Origin: Bolinopsis microptera
Taxonomy: Eukaryota > Ctenophora > Tentaculata > Lobata > Bolinopsidae
Assembly: GCF_026151205.1 (NCBI RefSeq)
Contig: NC_087074.1
Span: 13,663,167 to 13,727,166, forward strand
Reading direction: 5' to 3'
DNA: 64,000 bases
Position 1 is the first letter of the stretch. Every line of letters starts with the position of its first letter. Below the pieces are notes generated by a model. It ran no database searches, was not told the origin of the DNA, and saw nothing but the letters and a program-made list of their open reading frames with translations. A program made the translations under genes and the position numbers. Shown here piece by piece: positions 38,480-52,600 of this stretch.

Positions 38480-40661
38480 AACACTATCATAACCTCTTTA
38501 AAACGTGTGTGTTAGGATGCAGCTAGCTATAGAGTGGTCTCTTTTAGCTGTGATAATTATTTTACTAATTTAAGCTAATTTCGGCTGACGTATTGTGTTC
38601 TTTGATGAGCTCATAGAAGTGGAAGGGTAGTTATCTAAAGAACTGTGCTTTGATTATGTACAACCATGAAAAGTACAAACAAATTATTTGATGAGTAACA
38701 GAATCCAGTAGTAAAAAATTAGTTCAAAACAATGATATGTAAGTCATTGTGTTTTTGGAGTTAGCTATTGGGCTATTCATAGAGTGTGGCACACATGGCA
38801 GTGCTTCACACTTACAGTGTGAGGCCGTATGTTACATTTAGTTGGACAGTTTCTCACTTCTGGCTCAAATTAGATGATTACAGATCGGTTATCAACATAA
38901 TCCAGGACGTTTGTAATTTATTTTAATAACGTAAGAAATAAAATTGTCTGGATTTAATAATCAAAGTTATCCCAAATATGTTTATACACAGATAATAAAC
39001 ATGATACAATTTGGCGGAATAGCTTTGATAACACTCGGCTAATTTATTCAAATCACTGCAAGTTTAAATGAAAGTTTAAATGTATGTTAATAATTGGGAA
39101 GTTGAAGTGTTAATTGGGATTTATAACAGGGAATTTCTTCAAAACCAGTGTAAGCGACGGATTAATAATCGATTGAATAACCGTAAATTTAAGTACAAAA
39201 CGATAAATCATTTGTGAAATTCAATTTATTCAACTTTAAAATAAATCTTAACTCCAGGTTCAAATCTCCAAAGAACTGATAAATGTGTGTGGTTTATATA
39301 TTCTGTATAAACTCTGATCATATATGACATTTGAACATAAAAATCTTAAAAATTTCTCAATATATAAAGTAGCTTATTTTTACAATGTTGATGCATACTC
39401 CTTTTTGGACAGAAAACCTTTATTCAGCCAACGAACTTTAAATAAACCGCAGCGGTAACACTTTATTTGTTGTTTGAAATCATTACAGAAATTACAGGGG
39501 ATGATTTATAACAATTAACAAGGGTGTCTAAATAACTCTAAATGTTAGAATCTTTAGACTACCTTAGTTCCCAAAACTTTGTGCCAAAACTTTGGGCTCG
39601 ATAAATTTGAGGAACAAAAATTTGGGTGGGAAATTTGGACTTGTTTGGGTAACGAAAATTTGAGCATTCATTTTTTAGAGACACAGTAATTTTGCTCTCT
39701 AATTTATGATTTTATATAAAAAATTTACATCCTCTCGCTCACAACACCAGCCTATCCAGCGACCAATATTTGAACTTGAACGAACAGCGTGACGTAGATG
39801 TCAGGTGACCAGCACAGCCGCGCACGTGACCCCTTGTCACGCTATACGTCACACTACACTGTGCAGCAGGTGGAAATCTCTCGGTTGGTTGTCAGACTAG
39901 TCAGACTTACCTGGGAACCTCAGGCTTTTCTGTTCATAAACAGGCCAAATGACAGGCGGAGCGCCGCCCAGTAATGTCAGACTGGCTATCACAAATTGTT
40001 GGGAACTAAGGTGTAAGGTATGATACTTTGTTGCGATCGATTGACGCTGAAGTTTTAAAATGTGTCTGTTTAATCTAAATAAGTAAATACATAATTCGGG
40101 TTTACTGCTAGCAAATGAATAGCACGGATATCAAGCATCACTTTCCTGTCCAAACTATAAACTTTAACAAAACATAAAAACAAACTAGTATCTACTTTTC
40201 TTTTAATAATTTTACTATAAATTTCAGCATAACATTTACAGTTTTTGCGTTGAATTTTAAATGAAATGTTTTATAAAATGTACTTCTACGTGCCAGTTTA
40301 AATTTTTCTGGAAATATTGTTATATAAATGGGGGTTGTATTTCACGAAGATATCATCAAAATTATGACATTCTTCTTCAACTATTTCTCATCAAAATTAT
40401 GACATTCTTCTCCGCTCAAAGTTTAATTCATGAACAATACTCACAGCAAATATAATTCAGCCTAAAATAAATATACATATTTTTCCGGCGTTGGTAAAGT
40501 CATGAGAAACGTATCATTGTTTTTGGTTTTATAACTTCAGCCACCAAGTTCCTCCAAAATGATATCGTTGGACTACAAGTTCCATCTCCGTTTCTCTGTC
40601 CGATCATTTAGAAAAAAGCAGAATATTCAGCCTAATTTTTATGTTTGTTCTCTTTATAACC
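38299..40661. other. intergenic, microsatellite and dispersed repeat
   Basis: Contains (TC)n at 38447-38476, just upstream of the secreted-protein gene, and the dispersed repeat TTACCTGGGAACCTCAGGCT...GCCCAGTAA at 39907-39974, flanked by GTCAGAC on both sides. No gene seen. Confidence 0.5.
39907..39974. repeat. dispersed short repeat, copy 2
   Basis: Matches 12569-12646 at both ends. GTCAGAC directly before the copy and one base after it may be a 7-base target duplication. Confidence 0.55.
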
Positions 40662-43600
40662 TCAGTATACATCTGGGTTGGAGGTCAGAGTTGCCTTCTC
40701 CAGAACTTGCAGCCACCTGAGAAACAATGGTTGTTTAACTGACTTTTCATGTGGTACACAAACATTCCTTCATTCGACATTCCTTGTAAACCTTTAATAA
40801 CAATCACATCTTACAAGTGCGAATCACAAATATCTGCGTGCGAAACAGCACATTCTAGACAAACATGTTAATAAATCACGATAATATGTAATTATAAGTT
40901 TTTAAAAAGGGGCAACAGTGTTTAAATACCTCTTGAGAGAATAAGCAGTTTCACAAGCCACGATAATGGAGAATGTCTTGCTGGATATCTTAAAAGCGTA
41001 GTTTGCGGACACGTGGTCTTCGTATTTCGTGTCAGCCACCTGGAGAATGCCGCCCATAATTATCATAAATTAATTAACAGTCACAACAATTAATCATTTA
41101 TCTAAAAGTAAAAACTCCGAGAACAGGTTGTCAAATGGGATAAATTAGCCTCATTAATTTCACTGACATAATTAGCGATTCCCTAATCCTGTAGTCCATG
41201 ATATGCTCAGCATATGCAACATACCTGAAGGTGAAGCATGTCAAGGGAGCCAAGTGGCTTGACATCATCGTCCGCCTCGTAGAAGAAGAGTTTAGAGAAG
41301 ATGAGTTCCAGCCACCTCCTCCTCCATTGGGTACGGTTCTGTGACCTTACATACACGTAACCAGACAGCTGGGATAAGAGTATTTATATTTGGTAGCTAA
41401 ATTGTATTTATGAGGGTTTTTAGTCAAATAATTAGTTCCTGAAGTATGGTATCTTACTGGGCAGGGAGTGAGGTAAAATAGAAATAACAAATAAGCAGTA
41501 AGCACGCACATGGTATTTGTGCCGTGCATGCGCGGCGCACATGTTATCTATCTAACCTGTTCCATGGAGAGCATGTCGTCACCACCGTAGCTGATAAGAG
41601 GAGGTTGTATTGTGTACTGAGTCAGCTCCATATCTCTGTGTCTGAGTTAGAGAGGGAGTTAGTTTGTTAGTTTTAGAAAAACTTCTTAAGATGATCTGAT
41701 TATTTTCAAAAATAGCAAAAATAAACAGCAAAATACAGGACAGACGTAAAAAATGATTCGCGAGCTTTCTCAAATCCAAAATATTAGATGGTCACACTTC
41801 TCCTGATAACATATTAAGAAGAATACTGAAAACTACATACCTGACATCTCCTCGAGAATAACAACTCTCGCAGACTCTCTGCATTTCAGACTGTCCGGGT
41901 AGTGCCAGTTTCCACGAACTGCACCGCGTACACAACACCTACAATGAGCATTATTATTAGCAGTTTTACTTACAGTATATACTAACACCGCGTACACAAC
42001 ACCTACAATGATTATTATTATTATTAGCAGTTATACTTCACTAACTTTACCGTGGACAAACTTACAAACACCCAAATAAATGCCTAACTTACTTTTAATC
42101 TTGTGGGAACAAATATTTTAAATCTAAATCACTCTATCTACTTTAAAGGAGCATACTCAGCCACCACTGATAGCCAGTCACTACTAACACAAAGTGAAAA
42201 ACACTAAAACCTACCTTGTTACAGAGTTTACAAGTTCTCTAGTCACTACTAACACAAAGTGAAGAGCACTAAAACCTACCTTGTTGCAGAGTTTACAAGT
42301 CCTCTGCCGCTTGTCTCTGCCCAGAGTAATCCCACATACCATACACAGTTCCTGTACAGCCTGCTCTGTTCCTGGTGCATTGGTCAGGGTCTGAGGGAGG
42401 ACGACAATCAGGTCAATTAGGGAGCAGTATATTGAAATTGTGAAGACTTGGATAAAGTATACTATCTATACTATAAAGTATACTATCTGTCTCTACTATT
42501 ATACTATTACAATTTTATACCATTTGATACAATTTTATTTGAAATTAGCAAACAGATTATTTCTAACTTTCTATTAGAGCCTTAAATTCACTGATTAGTG
42601 ATTAAATCCTATTGGAATTATCAAAAATAATGTAGAAACTAACAGGAAGGAACTCAGGTTTTCTCCTCTTGCGGTAGATGCTGGTGGTAAACTTGAGGTC
42701 GTGGACCCACTTCTCGCTATCTTGTGGGTCCTCAACCTGGAACTCCAAGGTCTGGTTACTGTCTGTTAGTGTGACCAGGAAACCAAACAGGTTATCTTCT
42801 CTCGACTCTTCCACCTGGAGAGCGAGGGAGGTGTTAGTGATCCAGAACACAATGGAATGTGTGGGTACAATGTTAAAGCTGGTATGTGTACTAATGTCCG
42901 CGCCGCAAATAAAGAGAACCAGTTTCTCTGTTAATTGATACTAGTTTTTGTTGTAATTTGTTACGCTGTTAATTGCGCAATCAGTCAGTTTGTACGTTTG
43001 AAAGTAGCAATGTTAATCTACAATTTAGCTAGACCGAGTAGTAGACGTAGATTCTGGAGTACTAATCGTAGAGTAAACCTACAATTACCTCAGCTTCAGA
43101 ACACAATAGACAGTAGAAAGGTAATTGCAACCTGTGTAAGTGTGTTTTGTGTATTGTGTTAACTATTGTCCATTGTCCAGACAGTTTAACTTGCTGGTAA
43201 CCCCGTACGGAGTCTGTGTCCCTAAATATAACGATCCTAGCTGACCCTTTTGTAGTCCTTCTTTCTTGTCCTTCATTTAGTTTTTGACACCAGTTTGATG
43301 GCTCTGTTCTAGCAGCTGGGTTTGCACAAACTATACCAGGATCTAGTAAGCCTCCGAATAGCTAGGTACATAATTATAATGTCCTATCAGTATCACAAGG
43401 TGAATAAATCGTCTAAACTGTTTTGGGGACTCATTTGATGATTCAGTTTAAAGGGCGATGAAATGACAAGAGGAAGTGGTTGTTCTGTAATTTCAAGGTT
43501 ATGTAGAAGTGTTGGGAGTTATAATACTTCCAAATAAGCAGAAGGTTTTAATTCCTCTGTTTGAGAGTGACGTCAAACGTCGTCACGTAAAACTGCTTCC

Positions 43601-46600
43601 TTAGAACACCGTTCTAATGGTGAGTTAAAAAAAATAAATATTACAATTTTATCTTTAATGAAGCACAATATTATGTACGTTGACTATCTGATTCGCTGGC
43701 CAACTTATTTCCCGCAAAACTTCAGGTAGTATCAAAACTTCCACTGTTCCAGATCATGTAATGAGTTGTTAACGAATACAAATAATTTTGCCCATGTTTT
43801 GGGGATTGTGGAAAAAATGTGATATTCCACCGAATATTGGAAAAACAAAAATTGTAAACAAATTATATACCAGAAACTGTTTACATGTTTTTAACAGATA
43901 AAAACAGGCTTAAATATCTGATAGGTTTATTGCAGATGAGAACGATACCTTTCACATTCAGCGTAATCCCTTGCATGCTTTGCATGCGTTAGGTTTACCC
44001 TAATTTTTACAGGTTTAACAGTTTTCACGTTTTCCATTCCGGAATTTTAATGATGTACGCAATCTAGCAATAATGATGAGGAGGATTTTTTGGGATTTCA
44101 CAGGTCTGCCACAACTCAACAATCATACCTTTGTGTTATCCGTTTCTAATGGTCCGAGATACATGAAGATAATATAATAAGCTCCTCTAAATTAAAAGCG
44201 AGCTATACAAAAATTGGAGTCCGGATATAATTTGGCAAATAATCCTGAGTGGTGAAAATTGAATTAGAGGTGGAGGCAAGGATGGCAATTCGACCAGATG
44301 ATGTAGTCCGTGCCCGATGTTCTTGATAAGGGCGAGTTATTGATTTTAATTTGTTGCATTGTGACCTGTTTGATTTACTACAGCTGCAGTGGACGCCAGC
44401 CAACAGCCTCTAAAATAGTTTCAAAAATTAGAGATCTGGATAAACAGGTGCAAATTAGTTTCTAGCTTGCAAGAGGGCCAATCTCAACTTTCCCTCAAAT
44501 CTTTCACTGAAATGAAAGATTCGGACAAAAGGAATTTGATACATTAACTGATCCAGATATATAATAGTTGAGCGCTGTTGGTTTCTTTGTGTAATTCAAC
44601 AATGTTTCAGGTGTGCTTAGATGGCTTTTGGATCCACAATTTTAGTGCACTTTTTCATTGTTTTGACTTGGCGAACTTTGTAACGCACTCATTTCAAGTT
44701 TTCACGACAACACAAAACATACCCACGTGACCAGCTCACCTCGATATCCTTGACATGGTACATCCCGAGCACGATAAGCTGCTTGTCCTTGTCTCTGCAA
44801 CAGAGGAGACAATCTGAGAGCAGGATCAGGGTCCTGATCACTGACCGGCCTGCTGTCACGTGTCTCACCATCCCACGTCTTAGAAACACTCGTCCTGAAA
44901 AGCAGGGGTGAGGGAGTTTGTCATCACGTGGGGGCATTTATAAAGGGAGTGGGAGCTTATCCATTATTATTATTACGTATACGTATTTTAAGGAAATTAT
45001 CTTTCTATTATTTAGAGGACACACTAATAAGCATTGAATAATGAAATGGTTTACAGTTTCCTTCCATAGGGGCATTATTTTATATTCATCTATTTAATAT
45101 TTTCCTTTGGATGTAGTTCATGTCGATCTTGATTATTAACTAGCATGCCTAAACACAAAAATATCGTATAAAATCTCTTTTTCTGGAACGGATAGTTCGG
45201 TAGATCATGGTAGCACCTCACGGCTCACACCTGATCTAGTTTTAACCATTGAACCTTGACGAGCACGATATGAGACAATGGATCTGAGCTCTTAGATATG
45301 ATGAGTTCCACCACCTGGCTGACAATCTTTGATTTGGGTGCAATTACTTGCGGCTTATGCTTAGCTCTCAGTTACAATTAACTGAGTATCATCCTTGTCA
45401 CTTCTGGTATTTTTACGTTATCAGGACTCAATTGTTACACCTCTATAAGTTCAACTTTAAGAAGTCACGCTCCTTTTATGTACAGTCAAGTAGCGGTACC
45501 ATTAAAAAATAAAGCAGCAAATTCTTAACATCGCAATTGTAGTCAAGATGCCGGTACCAAGTAGCTCAAGCAAATGAGGCTTTAAAGTACATTCAACTGG
45601 TGTAATGAGGGAGATGTTAAGTGTTAACTAGATGTTAACTAGACAACTATTAATACCTTGGAACGTGCCCATTGTCCACGTTAGGAAGTGATAAGCTGAT
45701 AAGCTCTCATCTTAAGCAGGCTAAGGTTGTTATAAATAGCAGCAGTCTAAAATGTGGCTTTTGTGATACATTGTTGTTTGTTATTCAGTAGTATAACAGC
45801 TAAGTAGTGCTCAGCCAACACTAAGGTCACCAAGATAATTAGTTATATTGAACTACTCATGTGGAAACAGTTCGGAAAACATTGGGAGTCTACCTAACCT
45901 TCACTGGTGTTAGCAAGTTATGATGACAATTATTGTTAACACGAGGAAAATTATTAACAGTTAAAGAAATGTACATAGTAATGATCAATAGTTATCTATT
46001 ATTAGATCTTCTTGCTACTTAATTAGTTGGACGACTTTTTAATGAGAAGGAATAATTATCTAATCTAATTAAAACTTCGTGTCACTAATTATCCGGCTAC
46101 TGCCCTAATTTGTAGATCTTGCAGTTTTCTACTTTAGGACTCTGTTTATTCAAACATTTGATGTACTTATACGGTCCTGGAGCCTTGTATTAAGGAACCT
46201 AACCAGAGGTCCACTGGTGTGGATTTATATTTCACCGGTGCTTAATTAAATGAAAGATAAGAAGATGGGTTTATAATTAATAGATGAACAGCACCGCTGC
46301 AGAACTTAGTCTTTAATGAACTTGTAATTTAGCGGTTTCGCTTTCGACTCATTAAATAATTTACCCGTTTACCGTCTTCACTCACGCAAAACCGAATGCA
46401 TTTATTTAGATCTACTGGCAATAAGTTGTAAAATTGCTGGAATTTTGACTTCTGTCTGGCACAACTGAGAAATAGTTAGTTTCCTTCTTGTTTACCTAGA
46501 CTTGTGCGTTTTGTGTACTTCGAGTTTAAGTTAGCCCAGAACGCTGATAATATTCGGCAGCACATCACAGTTTCGAGATTTCTAACAAAATCAGGTGAGT

Positions 46601-49600
46601 TTTCAGACACTGTGTAACTGTGTAAGGCACATTAATTAATAATGTACCTTACTACCTTACACATGAACAGGGTATTTTAAAGTTAAACATAGATCTGGAT
46701 AAGTTGAGGGGTATGCAAATAACCCAGAACTCACCTAAAACAGGTATCTCCTTGATCCCCAACAGCTCGGTCTCCAGGGTCTGCAAAACAGTGAAGTTCA
46801 TTATCTTGGGTAGCTCCTGGGTGAGGGGCGGCGTGTTGGCGTTTATCTCGTGGAACACTTCTGAAAACAATGCGGCTTGAGAATTTGTTACAGTTTTATT
46901 TGATAGTCTATTCTCTAAAGCAAATAATCAAACATCGCCTCTGTATCTACCAACATGGTGTTAATCCAAAAGTAGTCTCATGTATTGTAAAACTGACTGT
47001 GAGCAGTCCTGACCGATTATGATACCTTTCAAAATGCCATATACATTATACAATATACATTATACAAGACCTCGGTAAATCTACAAAACCTATTTCATGC
47101 GGGTTATCAAATGGTATTGTCTTATTAAATCTAGTACAAGCCTTGCGTATTGCTATGGAACAACTCTAATTTTGCTTCTCAAACATTCTGATCAATAGCA
47201 TTTTATGACAGGCAATCGTGCAACTGGCCCACCCATCTGGATGAAGGGGCGTTATTATACTCACCCTGTAACATCGGGTAATAAGTTTCAGGGGCTCGGT
47301 ATACTGAAAATTTTAGTAGTAAATTGTTTAGTCTCGTGGCTCTTGCACGGACTGTTTCAACTATTTGAGACGTAAGTGGTTTACCAGTACGGAAATTTGA
47401 TGATTACTACTCTTAATTGCAGCTCATTCCCTAGACTTTACCACTGACCAACCTTTTGCCTAATGAACTTAAATGAAGTTAATTGACCGCGATCAGAGAT
47501 AAAGATAACATCTTTTGGTTTAAAGCACGATAATATGGTCCACCCTTGGAACAATACATTTCCATTGATTCCCCATCTATTTGCGAGATGACGTCGGTAC
47601 GCACTTACTTGAACTAAGAGGGCGTGTAATGTGTAGGTTATCTAAAACGTGGCGCTAGAATTAAGTAATCTCACCGAGATATCATCGTGCCGTCAAACCA
47701 TAAACTCATAAACTGAGTATTCTAAAGTAGGTAGTGCGGAAGCCGATTGAAAGATCGCACCAATCGATCAATCATGTTAGGGATCAGGAAAGTTTTTAAA
47801 GGAAGAGCAATCTTGCTACTTATTAAGACGTGAAAACATGCCTTGAGAAAGGTTTAGTGCAGATTGAGATAGGATTCATGTCAGCATGTTCACAAAAAAT
47901 GTGGATGTGCAGTTAGAATTGCTCTTGTTATGTGCAGGCAACAAGGTTACCAGGTTGAGGTTTTTCTATCCATGCGTGAAAATATTTGTCAACTAAAAAT
48001 TCTCATCAAATATTTCACAAAGGCTTCATGGCCTAGAACGCTAAATTTGGCAGTTTATTTTTCAAATTTCCACGCTAACTTTCGGTTGTTGAAAGGTTGT
48101 TGAAAAGTTGTCCGTTTTTCACCTGCCTAATGAACTTAAAATTTAATTGACCTCAATGAGAGATAAAGATAACATCTCCCAGATTTGGTTTAAAGCACAA
48201 TAATATGGTCAACCCTTGAAACAATAGGTACATTTCCATTCAGAAAGACTTCATGGCTTGGGGACGAAAAATTTGGCAGTTTATTTTTCAAATTTTCACG
48301 TTTACTTTCAGTTGTTGAAAGGTTGTCGAAAAGTTGTTTATATTTCAGCGTCTCAAAAAAATTGTATTTATGTCCAAATAAAATTTCTATATAGTACGTA
48401 ATACTAATACTAACGTTGCAGCATTTGGACCATTATAAATTCTAAGCTGACCGGCCGTATGCGCGTTATCATTAACAAAAAGTCTCGACTCTTTATCCTT
48501 CAATCGGTTCAAGCTTGTAAAATTCAGCTAAGGAGCTTTGTTATAACGTTAATAGTGATATTCAGTTATTTCATCAGTCAGCACTTCAGTCGTTAAAGTA
48601 ACCGCCCTTTTGCTGATAGAAAACTATGCACTTCTTTGAGGTATATTACGAAACATCCACCTGGCGTCAAGGTTAAAAATATCGCCTGATCAGAGATAAT
48701 TGACTTGAAATAATTGATTTGCAACCTTTTAAAATGTCCGGTCCCGCTGGCATTATCAGCTCTTTAGTTTTTTAAAGTTTAAAACTCACCGTTAAAATCA
48801 GGGTAGCTAGGATCGTTTTCAGCGATACAGCCGATGAGTCTATCAACGAGCTCCTGATACTGTTTAATCCTCAGGACAGGGTAGAGTAACAAATTGGGGA
48901 TACTGACAATACTGCTCGATCTACCTGTGCGGGGGTGGGTTAGTGACAATACTGCTCGATCTACCTGTGCGGGGTGGGTTAGTGACAATACTGCTCGATC
49001 TACCTGTGCGGGGGTGGGTTAGTGACAATACTGCTCGATCTACCTGTACGGGGGGTGGGTTAGTGACAATACTGCTCGATCTACCTGTGCGGGGGTGGGT
49101 TAGTGACAATACTGCTCGATCTACCTGTACGGGGGGTGGGTTAGTGACAATACTGCTCGATCTACCTGTGCGGGGGTGGGTTAGTGACAATACTGCTTGA
49201 TCTACCTGTACGGGGGTGGGTTAGTGACAATACTGCTCGATCTACCTGTACGGGGGGTGGGTTAGTGACAATACTGCTCGATATACCTGTACGGGGGGTG
49301 GGTTAGTGACAATACTGCTCGATCTACCTGTGCGGGGGTGGGTTAGTGACAATACTGCTCGATCTACCTGTACGAGGGGGTGGGTTAGTGACAATACTGC
49401 TCGATCTACCTGTACGGGGGGTGGGTTAGTGACAATACTGCTCGATCTACCTGTACGGGGGTGGGTTAGTAGTACAGTATTTACAAACATTTCATGTTTT
49501 AATGTACATTTTCTGATGATGACTATCATCATTAAATATGAAGATAGCTGCCTCCTTCCCAACATTTAAGGATACTGCCGTTCAACTTCATTGCCGAGTT

Positions 49601-52600
49601 ACGATAAAATGTGGCAAATTTTCCTTCTTCACGTTCTGTTGGTTCCTTCCCGTGGCATAAATAACTAATAACATTGTCACAAGCATTTGTTTTTATTCAC
49701 AAAGAGAGCCGACAAAGTCGCTCAGTCTGCTCTATGTCAAGGCAAATTGAAAAAACCAATTATCTTTTTTTGTTAAACTTCTTGTTGTAAAAACTTAAAA
49801 CAACAAAAGTTTGTTGTGTCAAGTTTCTATATCCAATTGTAACTAGAGCTAGAGTCATTGTGGACATGTTTCTTGAAATTTCATTTGTCTTCAGTTATCT
49901 ATTGTCTATATTCATTCGAGAAACAAATTTAAGGCTGTTCAGGTTTATCCTCAACATAACTCATTTCACTAACAGAGTTTGTGGAGCTTTCAAAAATATT
50001 TTCAGCACTGAATCATTTGTAAAGTTACTTTAGGTTTAGCTTACCCTCGAACATTATGACATGTTTAGAGAAAACTGCTTCTTCTTGCAAACACGCGTTG
50101 AACCGTTCCATCGTCAGATTGTAATCATTGATGTAGTCAGTGTATAGCTGAACATAAGATTATTTAGTTATTGTTGTAGTCAGTGTATAGCTGAACATAA
50201 GATTATTTAGTTATTGATGTCGTCAGGACTCAGGATATAATCGTAAACACAAAATCAAATTGCTGAAACTCTCTGGTGCTAGTCACTCTGTAATGGTTTG
50301 CTATATACATTTTTCATTCAAAGTTCACACGCATAAAAGTTAAAGTACCGTAAAGAGACAGAGGTTTCTAGCGAGCACATCCGAGATGTTAAGAGTTCGT
50401 GTCTCGTTAGTCCAGGCCACCAGTCTGTCTTCAAGTTGCCGCAGGAACTTTTGGTGCATCTCGTAGAGGTTGCTTAACAGTAACATTTGGGCGTTGTTAA
50501 ACGGGCCTGAAAGGAACCGTGATGTTAGATGATCTTTTGTTTATCAGACCCGCCACAGTCTGCAATTTCACATCAGTTTAATTGCAGCTTGGGGTATAAT
50601 TTCAGACAATTTAAATGGTACCTAGCAGCTATGTGTTGTGATTATGAACTATGAAGGAGTCACAATAAGCCACCACGTGAAACGTGAGTGCTTCAGTAGC
50701 TCCGGCCACAAGGTAGAGCTACAGCTGCCGTCATGGTTCCAGTTAAATGCTTATAGGATACTATTTATGATATGAATTGATCGTACCGTCGCGTAATAAA
50801 CATGAATTTAGCCATGTCCATAACCTTTGTTGTTCATCTGACCTCTATGATCTAGGAGTTCTCCAAAGCTCCATCTTTAATAGGAATGGTAAGATGCATG
50901 CTCTTGTATACGATACAAAATAGATCTCATTCTGGCTCTATAAAATAGTATAATTTTAAGGAAATTACTATTTGGCGTAATTTAACTCCCCAGACAATTA
51001 AAAAAATCAGCCAAACAACTTAGTGGTAGGTTTTCTGGCCAGCTGTAAATATAAACCAATCAAATATCCAACTTTCTATTGGTAGAAAAGCAAGCACCGA
51101 GTTCCTTCTGGTGCAGCAGTATCTAACAAAGCTAGCCCCCGCCCAGCTGGGATCATGGTTAGCTGATCTGTTCTTGTTGGTTGCGCTCTGAGGAAATGTT
51201 ACCGGTGGCCCGGAGAGCATTTTCAACGGTTATTGCGCCCATATGTTGATAATAGCAGGATAGTTATGAATACTTGTATGATACATATAAATAGTTAGAT
51301 CAGTGCGCAGTGCGCACTGTATAGGACTCTATATAGGACTCTATATAGGACTCTATATAGGACTCTATATGACTCTACAATAGGACTCTATCATATACCA
51401 CTCAGTCTGCCCGGGCTGTGAGTTTTAAGAAATTATAATCCGATTGGTCCCTTGATGCAGTTCACTAAGTTAGTCAAAATAGTTTAGCCCTGATATAGAC
51501 CACAGCTGTTGCTTCATTCCTTTAATGACGTATGAGGGGCTCTCACGCTCTGATATTTGTTGCTCAGTAGCTACTGAGTCAGTAGCTTATTAATGTGATT
51601 TTCATGATTTGTAGTGAAATGTGAACCCAACCAAGTGAATTGTTTGCGTTGGATTTGAAGTTTTGTTGTATACTTTAATTTTACTTCACAAGCTTATCCT
51701 TTTAAATTATAACATGGCATTTTTTAAGAACTTAAAAAACTCTTTGATAATTTCAGCCAGGTGTTTTAATTCCAGGCACTAGAGTAGATAATTGATTCGA
51801 TTGGAATTTCACCAACTATTTCGCAATCGTTGAGTTATAAGTCAGAAATAGTCAGCTCTAGAGATAGTAGAATATGAAATACGTACCGTATTATACGTAC
51901 CGTTAGAGGTAAAGTAAAATAAGAAATACGTACCGTTAGAGGTAAAGTAGAATAAGAAATAGGTACCGTTAGAGGTAAAGTAAAATAAGAAATACGTACC
52001 GTTAGGTATAGTTATTTCTCTGAGGAATGTATTGAGCACACCCAATATTTTAACATATGTCTTCTCCGTGTACACGAACTCTTGAGAAACCGCGTGTAGT
52101 CGACTGTAACCCGCCTTCCTGTGAAAGAGTAGTATGAAATGGTAGATGTGTAATGTGTACCATGAAATGGGAAGTATCAAGTATCTAAGACTTAGAGGCA
52201 CAACAAAACATGTTGGTCAGGTGGTAGGTTACAAAAAAAGTTCTCCAATATTGTTTTATTTCAACTTTATGCTATCTTCTAGAATAATCATATCTTTCGT
52301 CTTTGTTGAAGTTTGATAGGCTTAACAAAATTCTTCAGCCATCGCCCCTCACATTTTGGAAATGTGTTTAATATTTTATCTACCACTGCCATCCAGTTCT
52401 TACTTTCTTTTGTAAACCTACCACAGCTTTCAGTGCAAACATCACAAATTAAAAGGTTGACAGTCGACTAACTATTAATATAACAAAGAATAATAAAATA
52501 AGTACAGTTAAATAAGTACAGTTACCTAAGAATAATAAGCTAATAATAGTTATAAAGTAACGTACGAATAGCGAGACAAGTAGTTAGCGAAGCCAGTATC

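Noticed and set aside
48779-49569. Open frames rich in THPRTGRSSSIV
   Set aside because: These read through the 40-bp minisatellite; only the final part, from the acceptor at 48924, is supported as FGD coding sequence.
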